64,000 nucleotides of DNA. Origin: Colletotrichum lupini (Eukaryota; Ascomycota; Sordariomycetes; Glomerellales; Glomerellaceae). Positions 21,401 through 32,993 of this stretch are shown here, one piece after another. Under the pieces are notes generated by a model. It was given only the letters and a program-made list of their open reading frames with translations. It searched no databases and was not told the DNA's origin. Each line of letters starts with the position of its first letter. The stretch's first letter is position 1. The position numbers and the translations under genes are program-made. Location: NCBI RefSeq assembly GCF_023278565.1, contig NC_064676.1:3348001-3412000 (forward strand), in the 5' to 3' direction.

Positions 21401-24400
21401 CATCCACGGTAATCGTTGTAGAAGCCAAAACAGCCCAGATCACGTCTGGCGCCCATCGGAAAACATTCGACAGAGTTCTCAGGTAGTAAAGGCAAAGATC
21501 CAGATCGTCTTCAGCCGTGAACGTCGTTGAATTGGTCGAAGTTGATGCCGATCCAATTTCGTTACTCGCTCTAAGGGATTTTAACGCAGAAAACTTCCTC
21601 ACGAAAAGCAAGAAGAGTCTATCGTCGTCAGTAAACACTCTGGGTCAATGCCTCTAAAGACGGGCAAACCTACTTATCGATACCAACCAAACTATTCAGC
21701 CATCCCTTGACAGTCATGAACAACTGGGTTCGTTCATCCAAAAGGGCATCGAGCATGAGAAAGAGAGGTCGCGTCAACATGACATCGTAGTTCTCTGACC
21801 CAGCCAGCCGGATCTGTGGAGGCTTCTCGGTCATGGGTGTTTTTGAACCTCGCCTTTCAGCACTGGAATCCTGCAACGTATGAGACCAAAGCACGCTGAA
21901 CCTGCGGCCAGCATCGGCGGGACGTGATGCGAAGGACCCCTGAACGTCATTCTCGATAATGAGGCTGGCCAAGGCAGCCTCTATATCTCGATTATGTGAT
22001 GTGAGAGCAGTCTGAAGCTGCCACAATGATCTAACAGTCTCGACGTGGTACTTTGGTTCTGAAGCTGACAGAAACTCCCAAGCTTGTTGGACGAGTGGCG
22101 TGACAAGTTCGGTTAGGTTTGGCACCTCTATGCGCTCTGCAGAGTAAAGATGGGCGGAGAGGTACAGAATTGAGTTGAAGGAGGTGAAAGATAATGTGCT
22201 TGTGTGATTCAAACGCTCGTGAAGACAAGAGAGGAGGGACGTCGTGTCAAGCTGGTACGTAGTCGGCACTTTGAGTATTAGGGCGGTCAGAATCCTCCCT
22301 TTGGCGCCTAGTTCGGACCCTGCTTCGGGGTTCTTCAATCCTTCGCAGACCAGCAAGCCAGACTTTTGCAACAGCAATTCTCCAACCTCGATAGGCGAGA
22401 GTGGAACATGGACGGCATCGAGATTTCCTTGCTCGTCGATGTAGAATGCCTTGATTCGTTTCAAAAGTTCGACGGCAGGAAGTGAGGCCAGAACACCGGC
22501 CTCCATTGTCCTCTTGGACTTGCTGCCATCTGAAGACGGGAAGGCTCGATCCGGAATAAGGTCCAACACAGCTAGAGCAATGTGCAATGCCTCGTCAGCA
22601 GTCTTTTGCGACGACTTTATGGGAGAGTTCTGCTGTCTTTCTCTCGTGTCCTCTAGCATGCAGATAATCGAGAGAGCTGTAAGAGGCGCATGGATAGTGA
22701 TCATTTCCTCCTCGCGGACATTGAAGTTTGCCAGGATGAAATTGACCAAATCCAACTTGTCGAGCCGTTCTTTTTCTGCAGAGTTTCCTGGTCCTATAGC
22801 CTGCGCTAAGAGACTGACAATCTCGCCGTAAATCAGACCGCTCTCGACGCCATCGAAGAACACGCTGGCGCTGCGGAAGACTTCGTTGAAGTCAGCTTTG
22901 CTGGGTGCATGGTCTCTGTACTGCCGGACGCTGTTGACAATCGGAAGGAAAACCTCAGGAACTACCAGCCCGCCAATTTCCCATCGATCCATGAGCGACA
23001 AGCATATTCTGTAAGGTCTCGCTCTCTCTGCTGGGCTCGAATCGCGGTCGACATTGATCATGCTCAACAGCGCCCTGGTTAAAGGCTGGAGCCCATGATC
23101 TTCAAAGTAACTCGTCTTAGACGCAAAGTAGGAGTTATGATGGTCCGTGGAAGATGGAGACTCGATACCGCTCTCACTTTCCCCGGGTCCAGGGTCCGGG
23201 CCTAGGAACCATGCCCAAAGCCTTCGGTTGAGACTCATATCTCTCCGGATGACAACACCAGCCGCCGCACGCAAAAGAAGCTCCAAGTCGCCTGGTTTGA
23301 CATTCGTCTGCAACACCTTGGAGTGCAAGGGAAGGTGGGTGACCAAGAGATCTAGGAATCCTCGCTGAATGAGGAGTTGCTCGTCTGCAAGCCCAGCAGC
23401 AAAGCAACGTAAAAGCAATCCAGGTTCTGGAGAGGTGACCATTTGTGCGAGTTTTGCAGAATGCTCGTCTTCCTGGACGCCATTCTTGCCTGGTTTCCCT
23501 GGTAAAGAGGTTTCGCCTAATTTGGGCAGGTTCCTCACAAGGTATGCTAGCGCCCCAGCTCTCCGACTTGATCCTGTGATAGAGGCCAAGAAGAAGCATT
23601 GCCAGAAAAAGTCATCTCCTGATGAATGTGGTCCATCCAATTCGTCGCTGCCTGCGGGTCGGATCGCGGTCTTGAAGCTCTCCATCAATCGCAACGTTCG
23701 TTCAAAGTCCTCGCTAGTTTCGTCCTCGAGGCCAGGTAAAAGGGCCAGAACAACTGATTTCATGGCTGGCCGCAGAGATCGGGGGTCTATGTCTAAAAAG
23801 TGGCGTTCAAGAATGTCGAGAAAGGGGGATCGGACGGATAGAGAGGCAAACGAAAGAGTCGACGCCAGGCCAGGGAAGTACAATGGTAAATCCTTGGATA
23901 GTCCATCAGTGCCTATGGTTGCGAATATGTAGCTGTAGACTTCGAGTGCTTTTTGGTGCACGCCGGACGGGAGGGAGGGGTTGAGACATTGCGACAGGCG
24001 TTTCGCGACGATGGCTTTCGAAGGGATGGTCGTGACCGACGGGTGTCGGGCTTGCAGTGCCTGATGAGTACGATCAGTCTCTCGTCGTTTTGGACATCGG
24101 TTCGCCATCGTGAAAAAGACTCTTACCTTGAGGAGGCGATTCAGGAAGGAAATGTAGTCAGCCCATTCCTGTAAGGCCGTTTCAAACAGAGTAAGGGCCC
24201 TTTCAACACCAGAGGCGTATTTGCGGTAATGCTTGTCCTTGGTCGGTGCTTCCTCTGTCACATTGAATCAATACATAAAGTCTTCCCAAATTCAAAGACA
24301 AATCGCTTACCAGCTCCGAGCTGGTTTCTCCATTGACGAGGAAGAGGAGACTCGCGGCCTGAGCTCTCTGGGGAGACAGACCGACGGCCAGAGCCAGGCT

Positions 24401-24410
24401 CAAGGGCCAT
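18491..24410 (-). CDS. DOP1: Dopey family protein Dop1
   Basis: Six exons, 24311-24410, 24127-24254, 21674-24060, 21374-21618, 19863-21325 and 18491-19807, encode about 1879 residues, close to Aspergillus DopA and yeast Dop1. Dopey proteins are large peripheral membrane proteins; with Mon2 and the flippase Neo1 they act in endosome-Golgi traffic, and DopA affects hyphal morphology. The Dopey N-terminal domain is clear (KHYRKYASGVERALTLFE, then LPSGVHQKALEVYSYIF and GLSKDLPLYFPGL). The rest is helical repeat with Leu-rich segments; GHEGDISMQEVF is a family-typical block in exon 5, and the C-terminal part has PLDREFCVQGVLKDLFDE. Two introns (66 and 55 bases) are short; the 66-base one stays in frame and could be read through, but it has full splice signals and its translation breaks a conserved helix. 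Confidence 0.93.
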
Positions 24411-25618
24411 GATTGCTGAGAATGGGCGTTGATTGAACGAGTGAGTACATCAGTCTGTTCTTATGGTCTTGTAAGGACGGTATCGCATCGCTGCCTAGCC
24501 TTGGAGAATCAAGCTGGCGTCGGTAGTCGTCGCATGCAGTGATCGTGAACAGGGTTTAAAGAGCCCAGTGTCGCTTGAGCTCGAAAGGCTACCATGTCTC
24601 CTTCCAGACGACAGGTGTACAGTGGGGTGGCACCCTGACAGCTCCCAAGCTTCCCATTGGGCAGACTAGTTTAGCGACCGTTCTCGCCTGGCGAGGCTGG
24701 CACAACACTCTCCATCAACGCCGAGATAGGACAAAGCGCAACGTCATTGAGCATTGGATTTGGGGTGCACCTGGAAATTGTGGGCTGTATGCATTCTGTC
24801 GCTTTTCCACCTTGATTGGACACTCCACCACTGAGCCTCACGATATGAGACACATCTTTCAGCACTAGAGACAAAATACTTGATGGAAATTGGTGTATTG
24901 TGCCCGGTCATGTCAATTACTAGATAGTGTGCATGCATAATGGTCTGGACAACAGTTTGGTTCAGTCCATGCCTTCCTTGACTTGGGTCTTAACCATTCT
25001 TGAGATTCCCATGCATTTTTACTCAGTGCACACACAACCTCTTGCAGCAAACAGCATTACTTTTATCTAGATAATCAGCTGCCAGTGTATTGCATCTGCT
25101 GAAGTAAGCTGTCAAAGTCCGGAATGTTTTCTCCGGCAAGGGAGTTTCCGCTCGGCCATGGGATTTGCAAATTCCCATGTTGCTCCCTGCTCTGGGGGCA
25201 TTTGGCCTAGCTCCAGTCCCAGGTCAGGCGAGCAAGTGGGCCGAGACAGGCTCTGATTAGCGGACCGTTCCCACTAAGGCACTTTACGAAGAGGCTGCCG
25301 CACCACTAGATCTCGGCGGCCCCTCCTACGCATCATCAGCAGGTCTGCGCTAACTTGGGACGATTTTCGTCCTTATCCCATCGGGTTCCTCTTTCGCTCC
25401 TCTTCCCGTGCCGTCTTTAAACCTCACGTTCTCAACTTACCAGCCTACCTTTACCCTAGGTGAGGTCTCGAATGCCAGTCATGGCCTCTTGAACCTGGTT
25501 GACGACCCAAATTCCAGATAAAGTCAAGAATCTACTCTACCTCTAGGTAGTCTGCAACATCGCCGCGCTTCTTTCCACTTCCCGACCACCTAGCTGAAAT
25601 GCTCCCGCCATCGCAATC
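24411..25618. promoter_or_regulatory. Divergent intergenic region between DOP1 and MON1
   Basis: 1.2 kb holding both promoters. Just upstream of MON1 (25320-25600) the sequence is rich in CCT/TCTC, as in many fungal leaders. Several ATTGG words (reverse CCAAT) occur at 24656-24890, about the number expected by chance or slightly more. No gene recognised. Confidence 0.4.
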
Positions 25619-27412
25619 ATGGGCGAGGACCACGAAAACGGCCCCAGCGAGGAGCAACCTCCCCCTCTGCCTCCACGGCCGTCGATGGAATCGAATGACT
25701 CGATAGATTCGAGAATGGCCATGGCAGCCGCGACTACCGCCATTACACCTCTCGATATCCAGACCCTGTCTTTCCCAGATGGTTCGCGCGGCACTTTCTC
25801 GACCACAGGCAGCAGGGCCGTTTCAACCCCAGTACAGTCCTCGAGCGGACAAGCTACTCCAACGAGGACGCTGGGTGAGGGCGAAGATTCTATGAGTATC
25901 GCCAGCTTCTCCCCGACCCTGCGGCCGCCCAACGACATCGCAAGCCTATTGATGGGGGAGTTCAATAAGAGAAGTCCGGCATGGAACCTCCTCAGGTCGC
26001 AATCGGCAACTGTGCCACCCTTCGAAACCTTAAGGATGGATAACATAACCCGTAATCTGGCTGGGTTCGAGCACGAGTTCGACGACCTACCCGACGAGGC
26101 CGACACGAGTTTCAAAGACGAAGATCGAGTCACCATGTGGAAGGCAAAGTTGAAGCACTACATGATCCTTTCATCGGCGGGCAAACCCATCTACAGTCGT
26201 CACGGAGACCTGGGGCTGATCAACTCGTCCATGGGTGTCATTCAAACCCTCATATCTTTTTATGAAGGGGCTAAGAACCCCTTGTCCGGCTTCACCGCTG
26301 GAACTACGCGATTTGTTGTTGCAACGCAAGGGCCCCTCTACTTCGTGGCCATCAGTCGGCTCGGCGAAAGTGACTCACAGCTACGAGCGCAACTCGAGGC
26401 TCTGTACATGCAGATCCTGTCGACACTGACCTTGCCCACGCTGAAAAACATCTTTGTCCATCGACCATCGTCCGATCTTCGAAAACCACTCGAAGGAACT
26501 GAGCCCCTGATTTCGTCCCTTGCCGATAATTTCACGAAAGGCTCCCCGTCAGCACTGCTTGGCGCCTTGGAATGTCTCAAGCTGCGCAAGTCCCAGAGAC
26601 ATGCCATCAACAATGCCTTCCTCAAGCAGAGGACAGACAAGCTTCTGTACGGCTTGATTGTAGCCGGTGGTAAACTGGTCAGTGTTATTCGTCCGCGTCG
26701 CCACTCTCTGCACCCAAGCGACCTCCAACTCATTTTCAATATGCTATTCGAATCGGGTGGCATCAAAGCCGGCGGCGGAGAAAATTGGATTCCCCTGTGC
26801 TTGCCGGCCTTCAACAATCGCGGCTACCTGTACATGTACGTCAGCTTCTTCGACGGTGTCGACGGCGAGCAAGCCACGGGGCAAGAGGCGCCGGTACACA
26901 AGGATGAAGAACTCGCCATCATCCTCATCAGCCCGGACAAGGAGTCCTTCTTTGAGCTCAAGCAAATGCGTGATAACGTCGCGGCTTCTCTGGCCAAGTC
27001 GGGCCATCTCTCACTTATACAGACCGCCGCGCGTGCCGGACGGCCAAAAACCACAGACATTGCTCCGGGTGGTCAGATATCGCACTTCCTCTACAAGTCC
27101 CGTGCGAACGTGCAGTTCAGCATGTCCGCCCTCGACCCCGTATTCTCCTCCCTGATGGCCCGTCGCCGCCTCATGGGCCTATATCATCAACTGCACGCTG
27201 CCGTCCACGCGAAACACTCCCATATGCGTGTTCTACATTCCGTCTCCGAGGATGCTACTTCTTTAGCCTGGATCACACCAATATTCGAATTTTACTGCGT
27301 AGCCGGCCCCAACGTGAGCCGTGCCGTACTTACCCAAGGCGCCAACAAAGTTATCCAGTGGGCCCGTCGCGAGGAGGAACGGGTCTTCATTATTGGCGGA
27401 GGCGTATTCTGA
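25619..27412 (+). CDS. MON1: Vacuolar fusion protein Mon1
   Basis: Single exon, 597 residues. Mon1 pairs with Ccz1 to form the guanine nucleotide exchange factor for Rab7/Ypt7, driving endosome maturation, vacuole fusion and autophagosome fusion. The first 165 residues are acidic and Pro/Ser-rich and likely disordered. The longin-type core starts near residue 175 ([20 protein letters not shown]) and continues with a stretch containing [20 protein letters not shown] and [15 protein letters not shown], then [19 protein letters not shown] in the second longin domain. The C-terminus ends [17 protein letters not shown], the usual Mon1 ending. No intron is needed and the start matches the family length. 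Confidence 0.96.
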   Translation: MGEDHENGPSEEQPPPLPPRPSMESNDSIDSRMAMAAATTAITPLDIQTLSFPDGSRGTFSTTGSRAVSTPVQSSSGQATPTRTLGEGEDSMSIASFSPTLRPPNDIASLLMGEFNKRSPAWNLLRSQSATVPPFETLRMDNITRNLAGFEHEFDDLPDEADTSFKDEDRVTMWKAKLKHYMILSSAGKPIYSRHGDLGLINSSMGVIQTLISFYEGAKNPLSGFTAGTTRFVVATQGPLYFVAISRLGESDSQLRAQLEALYMQILSTLTLPTLKNIFVHRPSSDLRKPLEGTEPLISSLADNFTKGSPSALLGALECLKLRKSQRHAINNAFLKQRTDKLLYGLIVAGGKLVSVIRPRRHSLHPSDLQLIFNMLFESGGIKAGGGENWIPLCLPAFNNRGYLYMYVSFFDGVDGEQATGQEAPVHKDEELAIILISPDKESFFELKQMRDNVAASLAKSGHLSLIQTAARAGRPKTTDIAPGGQISHFLYKSRANVQFSMSALDPVFSSLMARRRLMGLYHQLHAAVHAKHSHMRVLHSVSEDATSLAWITPIFEFYCVAGPNVSRAVLTQGANKVIQWARREEERVFIIGGGVF

Positions 27413-27596
27413 TCCAGAGAGAAACGAGTTGACCCCTTGAATATTTGGGTACGGCTCATGCGCTTGGACTGATTAGCTATTAGCTATTAGGAATTACAGG
27501 AGCTGACCCTCAGTGGCCATGCTGACTGAGAGAGAAAGATTCTCTCGACAAGCTACTTGGGTATCAATACAAAGATGACTCTGCAGTCAAAGCCAT

Positions 27597-28928
27597 CTAT
27601 ATCGTGGTCCACCACGCCTCTGGGATCTTTGTGAGCCGAACAGTCGCCAGCGTCGAACGTGATTCACACTCCGCCACCGCTGTGATATCAGCCTCGATTC
27701 GATCCATGCCCTTCCTGTCCGAGTCCGCTTCCAACTTTTTTCCACAAGAGCCGCTCGATGACTCCCTGCCCATGACAGCAGCAGCAGCAGCAGCAGCAGA
27801 ACCCAACTCTCTATCCTCTTGCCACTCCGCCAGCTCAACCGCAAACCCCAACTCATCGCCACAGATCCGACACCTCGCCCTCCCCTTCCCCTTCCCCTTC
27901 CTGTCCTCCTTCTCCCTGCCCTTCCCGCCGAATAGCCGACGCAGCAAATCGACCGACCGCGCCGCGAACCCGGCCATCTTCCTCCTCCGGCGTCCACGCT
28001 TCTGGCGACACCCACCGCTCTGGTGGCACCACGGCACCTTGGGCAGCACCAGGAGCTCCTCCTTCTCAGCCTCTTTCTTTTCCTTCTTCGCCTTCTTCTC
28101 TTCTTTGCTCTTCTTCGGCTCGGGCGGGAACACGCCAACGGGATCAATCGGCGTCGGAGGCGAACGCCGAGGGGCCTCGGGTTGAAGAAAGATACCGGGA
28201 GCGTCGTGGCCTCCATTCCTGCTGCCCCCTCGTCGCCCATTCATCCATCGAGAGTCGGCACCCCACGGACTACCAGACAACAACGCCGCGGAGTCTCTCT
28301 TCTTCCTCTCCTTGTTCATCTTCTTCTGCTGCTTCTCCACCTCCTTCTGCCGAATCTCCTTGTCCTTCTTACGCTTCTCCATCTCCATCTCCTCGGCCTT
28401 CTTCTTCTCCTCCTCGGAGGGCGCGGTACTGCTCTCCCCCTCCTCATCAAACTCCCTCACCAACTTGCGGACCGTCATCATCACCTCGGTCCGCCCTTCA
28501 CCACCACCGCCCGACTCGGACGAGTAAACCGACGACAATGACTGCGGTGACACAGACAAAGACGTCTTGTCATCGAGAGAGTCATCCGCGTCGGCAATAT
28601 CGGCCATGACGCTATCCTTGCGCTCCACGGCGTCATCCACATCCACGCCATTGCCGGCGCGACGATCCTTGACGATGTACTTTGGTTTATATTCCAGGTG
28701 GAAGAGTTGGTCCCCGTCAAGACAAGTATGGTGCCCCGCCGCGGAAGACGAACGCGACGACGAGAGGTGTTGAGCCGGATGCTCGAAGAAGGAAGGATGT
28801 TGGATGACCAGCGGGAGACGGTCCAGAGGTGACCTGAGGTCCTTCATCTCTGACAGGGAGGAGATCATTGTCGGGCTTTTTTTTGGGATTGTTTTGTTGG
28901 AGTCAGAGAAGGGGAATGATAATGTCAA
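27597..28928 (-). CDS. Hypothetical low-complexity protein, Lys/Glu-rich
   Basis: I do not recognise this protein. The open frame encodes 443 residues from 28928, or 423 from a second in-frame ATG at 28868 (MISSLSEMKDL), which may be the true start. Visible parts: a Ser-rich N-terminal third with HLEYKPKYIVKDRRAG near residue 80; a strongly charged, probably coiled-coil block near 170-215 (EEEKKKAEEMEMEKRKKDKE); a second Lys/Glu block near 275-300; a basic block (RQKRGRRRRK) that could act in nuclear import; and a single CRICGDELGF pair near 350. A run of eight Ala is coded by an eight-unit trinucleotide repeat at 27776-27799. The frame is open for 1.3 kb with an ordinary third-position bias, so I think it is real. 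No membrane segment or signal peptide. Confidence 0.6.
   Translation of the reverse strand: MTLSFPFSDSNKTIPKKSPTMISSLSEMKDLRSPLDRLPLVIQHPSFFEHPAQHLSSSRSSSAAGHHTCLDGDQLFHLEYKPKYIVKDRRAGNGVDVDDAVERKDSVMADIADADDSLDDKTSLSVSPQSLSSVYSSESGGGGEGRTEVMMTVRKLVREFDEEGESSTAPSEEEKKKAEEMEMEKRKKDKEIRQKEVEKQQKKMNKERKKRDSAALLSGSPWGADSRWMNGRRGGSRNGGHDAPGIFLQPEAPRRSPPTPIDPVGVFPPEPKKSKEEKKAKKEKKEAEKEELLVLPKVPWCHQSGGCRQKRGRRRRKMAGFAARSVDLLRRLFGGKGREKEDRKGKGKGRARCRICGDELGFAVELAEWQEDRELGSAAAAAAAVMGRESSSGSCGKKLEADSDRKGMDRIEADITAVAECESRSTLATVRLTKIPEAWWTTI
27776..27799 (+). repeat. (CAG)8 trinucleotide microsatellite
   Basis: Eight uninterrupted CAG units on the plus strand, read as GCT/CTG-type codons for Ala on the minus strand inside the hypothetical protein at 27597-28928. 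Such runs often differ in length between strains. Confidence 0.9.
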
Positions 28929-29819
28929 TGGAACGGTTTTTCTGGGCTACGCTCCGAGTCCGGTCGGCGAGGCTTGATGGAGCTTGGTAGTGATATTTCC
29001 CGTAGAACCGTCGGAGGAGCTGATGTTTAAGGCTGATTCAGCTACAGCTGGATGTTGATGTAGCTATATGTGGAGCCGAGGAAGCTGTCGATAGGAGTTG
29101 GATAGTAAAGCCGATGATGAAGCTATTGACGAAGTTACCGATATGCCCGATGGCGAGGCTGATGTAGCTACAGGTATAGCTAGGTGTAGCTATTGGCGAA
29201 ACGAATGGCAATGCGTAGCGAATGTTCAAGTCTAGAGACGACTTTTCGATATGTATCACGATAGTTTCTAACGAGTGTCGGTTGAACGAGCGGTATGGTG
29301 GAGGACGTTAACGAATGTGCGATGGTCGCGTGGACAGTATGTACCGAGGAAACCTTGACATCGATAGATTCCCGTGGGGATAGCTCGGTTTTGTGATGGC
29401 CGGGTATGAAGCCATGAGAACCTTCATGGTCAATCAGCCCCTCCGTCATGTATCCCGAACATAGCCGTACATGATACGGTAAGGTTAGCATCATGATGCA
29501 AGCCCTCCAATTCTCGCTTAGCGCCTCCTAATCACAACGAAATGTGTTAAATCATATCGCATTTTATTGATTCTGTGAACCTGACCCTGATCTGGTCAAG
29601 CCACTTCACGATATCTCGTTCTCAACAAACCCGCCATCACCTATTACGTCCCAACCAACCGCACGTATCATCTACTCTAGCCCGGGTCCATCACTTCGCT
29701 CATACCCCTCCAAAAACAGCTATAAGTCTTTTTCCCAAAGAGTTCATGTTCTTTAGAATCAAAAGCAAGAAACGCACCCAATGACGATAATAATGACTCC
29801 AACATTTTCTCCTTGACAG
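28929..29819. other. Intergenic between two tandem hypothetical genes, with short imperfect repeats
   Basis: This is the promoter side of the 27597-28928 gene and the 3' side of the next gene. Between 29056 and 29194 there are five imperfect copies of a TGNTGTAGCTATT-like unit at irregular spacing (about 29056, 29115, 29160, 29173 and 29184). I see no gene. Confidence 0.5.
29056..29194. repeat. Imperfect TGATGTAGCTAT-type repeat cluster
   Basis: Copies read TGATGTAGCTAT at 29056-29067, TGATGAAGCTATT at 29115-29127, TGATGTAGCTAC at 29160-29171, GGTATAGCTA at 29173-29182 and GTGTAGCTATT at 29184-29194. The core is TRTAGCTA. Spacing is irregular, so this is either decayed tandem sequence or a group of protein binding sites upstream of the minus-strand gene. 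Confidence 0.5.
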
Positions 29820-32800
29820 TTAAGAAATGAATTCGCTTTCGTTTCGCCGGCCCTTGACACAAATGGAGACAGCTTGTCGGACCCATCTCTTCATCTTCCT
29901 TCGTACTTGCTTCGAATGACCCGGGGTGGCCGTGGCCCATTTACTATGTACAACTGTCGCGTCAGGGTTCTTCGAGCCGGCCAGACCGGTTGGTTGGGGT
30001 CGCCTGGCAATGTGCTTGTTTGCACGCTCTCGAAGGTTAAAACATGATTTGGTGATGCGAAGTCTGAGATTCGACAGCTTTTTCTTGAGGATCCTCGGCC
30101 GGAAAAAAGTCAAATCAGAGCTGAAGCTCCGAGAATCGCTGAGGTCAAATCCATCAGTGGACGCACTCAACCTATAGAGGTTCGTGTCAACTGGGTGCGC
30201 CAGAGGGATGTCACGTTCATGCAGGTGCCCATCTCTGGAGTACCTTGCTGTTGGAGAGACACGGGCCGGTAGATTTTCCCCATCACTTGGTGTGAGCTGT
30301 ACATATCGTCTTCCTTTTCGCCGGTAAGCCATGCTGCCTTGACGTTCCTCATGGAGCACTGGGGTGAAAAAGTCCTTGGCCTGGTGAACTGGTAAGTCGG
30401 CAAGTATGCTCTGTTTGACACTGGAGCGACGTCTGACTGTGCCGGTCTGGTCTTCCGGGATTGTTTCCACATCCAAGGCCAGTCGAGACGCTTTGAGTCG
30501 AAGTTTTCGCTTCGATGGGCTTGGAACCACAGTCACCTTCATTTTCGGACTCGGTGCATCATGATCCGCCGGTTTGTGCTCTCTTTTGGGTTGAATGACT
30601 TCGAGCTCAATGCTAGCTCGGAAAGACTCATGGTCTTCCACATCGGAATGTGCAGTAATTCTAGGACTCGACCGTGGAGTTGCAAGGATTTCGAGCTGAA
30701 AGGGTGAAAACTTGACTGGAAATCGCAAATCGTCCCCAAATGCCCCTGACACTCGCCTCAGTTGAGCTTGCGCTTCCTTGGGGAGGGAGGGCAATGCCTT
30801 CATCAAGTGCGGGACACTGCTGCTTGTACTCAAGAAACGGTTCGTAGGACTTGGCGTCGAGGAAAGGAGAAGATTGTCCGCTTTGGAGGCTGGTGGCGCT
30901 GTATGACTTCGGAGACTTGCTGTGCTGATTCGAGCAAGCGCTCGGTTTCTGCGATGGCCTCTGAAGAAAGGCCTCCACTGAAGGTCAGGATGGGTTGCGC
31001 CATTTGCGGCAGACTCATTCACCATATTTTCCCCCTCCAGGGGGTGATGATGCTCCATTTCAGCTTTGAGATCTTTCGGCTCATCTACATCGACCTCGTG
31101 AAGTCCAGTCGAGTCTTCATCCTTGCTCATGAACGGTGACTTGGCAATACGCTCGAATGACGAGACCAATGCCGCAAGGTCGGATAGGCCAGGTTCAACC
31201 GAATGGCGTAAACTCGAGCGGAGAAGCGCCGCGAGGCCACTGTGGGACGGAGCTCTTCTGGATAGCCAATCTCGATTCAACAGCTCTAGTTGCAACGTAC
31301 TGGGTTCGTTGGGGTCTGGGACGATTTCGTCCGCACTCTTGAAATGGGATTCAGACAGTGCCTCCGTTGCATGTTCCACGGCGGGATGGGAAGCATCAGC
31401 GTCCGCTTTCGTTGTGTGGCCTTCATTCCCTTGCTCATGGCCTCGAGACGGATTAGCATAGCCTTCCGCATTTTCTTCATCGTCGATTTCGTTACGTCCG
31501 ATGTTTTGAGGCTTTGGAGTCGTTTGAGATCGCTGGAAAGCCGCAGTATCGACGGTCTGTGAACAAGGTACAAACATGTTCAAATCGTTATCAACGTCGA
31601 CAGGACGAGAAGCCGATGTCCCATCAACTTCGAACGGAAATTGTTCCAGCGTCGGAGGGGCGGTTCTAGAGCTCAAGCGCTGTGAAGGTAACGTTTCGAT
31701 GTCATTGGCAGGTTTCTTGTCCAAGGCTCGACAGTCATCACCGGACGAATCGCTAGAGTCCTTCACAGATATGTCGATGACAGCATCCAGACGAGCCTTC
31801 GTTTCGTCTCGAAGCACTAAGGCTCTGATAAGGCTCGATGCTCGCTGAGGAATCGGAGCTAAAGGCAGCGCCAAGGTAGAATCCCGAGGATCTGTTTGGT
31901 GTTCCGGGGTTTCAAAAGCTTCGGTGTAGTCGTAGTAGAAAGATCCTGCGGGGCGAATTGTGCGTGACAGATTGGGTTCCGAGTTTGAGGGTGATCTGTA
32001 GTACATCTCAATGACCGAAGTCAGGCTTGAGGATCTCGCACTATGATCCGTGGATGGTCGTCGTGGTCTGCTCGCAAGCTCGTTACTCCGCGGGTTATGG
32101 TACCCACGATACCCAAGAGCGGATCCAGTGGGCGACACGAAAGAGCTGGAATGCGGTAGAGACGGCATGGATTGGTTGATGCCGCCGCGAAACGCATCGG
32201 GAGGGCCAAATCGTTGCGGTTGTGGAAAGGTTGGCTTATACGAGCCATGCACAGTCCTCTGATAAATAATGAGCTCCTGTTACGCTACGCTTTGTGGAGG
32301 GCCATGAGTGCTTACATATGAGATTCGATCTATTTCGACCATCCTACTGTAGTCAACAAGTCCATTCTCCGTAAGAGCCGGCGAAGATGGCCGAACTCCA
32401 GGGCGTTTCAGTCGAGTTGGGTAGGGAAACGGGGAGCGTGGTCGTTGCAAGATGCCGCTGCTCGAATGGCTTTGGAGAGTACCAGATGACTTGTTACTGG
32501 ACAATTTCCGAGAACCACATGTGGTCAGGGAGTACGAACGCTGGTACAGCCCATCGATTTTGGGGGAAAATGAGCTGGAGAAGGAGGACGGAGGGCCTTC
32601 TGAGTCATACATGGAGATGATTTCTGAATTGGTGTCTCTGTCCGAGCTGTTCCATCGGCGGCCGGCTCCAGAGATGGTACGATGGCTGGCACGAGACTCA
32701 GATCTGAAGATTGTGTTAACATCGAGTCCGGTCCGTGATCTTGCGCATTGGTGTGTTGTAGCCGCTGGAGCTATCGGCTTGATGCTGAAGATGCCTATGT

Positions 32801-32993
32801 CGCCTGTTTCCGTTGTGGTCTTGAGCATGCTCTCAAGAGGACCGGGCGACGGAAGTAAACTAGCATTCTCGTTCACGCTTCTCAACGGTCGACGTGGCAG
32901 ACCATATCCAATGGGTGGTCGAGCGTGGGACTTGTAGCTGCTGCGAAGCGAGCCATGGCTGGCGGAACGACGTTGAGCGTGAATGTTCTCCAT
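29820..32993 (-). CDS. Large hypothetical Ser/Pro-rich protein
   Basis: I do not recognise this protein. Two exons, 32316-32993 and 29820-32276, encode 1044 residues. The intron is short (39 bases, donor GTAAGC, acceptor AACAG) and splicing joins EIDRISY to ELIIYQRTVHGSYKP. Most of the protein is Ser-, Pro- and Arg-rich and probably disordered. The C-terminal 130 residues are more ordered and very basic, with LSNLRLRITKSCFNLRERAN and a final KVRRKMKRWVRQAVSICVKG (approximate). A motif reading SYKPTFPQPQRFGPPDAF follows the splice. No signal peptide, membrane helix or catalytic motif. The basic end could bind membranes or nucleic acid, but that is only inference. The open length (2.4 kb) makes a real gene very likely. 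The second exon alone has no ATG near its start, so the upstream exon is needed. Confidence 0.75.

Noticed and set aside
29820..32252. The second exon of the large hypothetical protein as a separate gene
   Set aside because: That open stretch begins with GTG at 32252, not ATG. Splicing to the upstream exon at 32316 keeps frame and has good signals.
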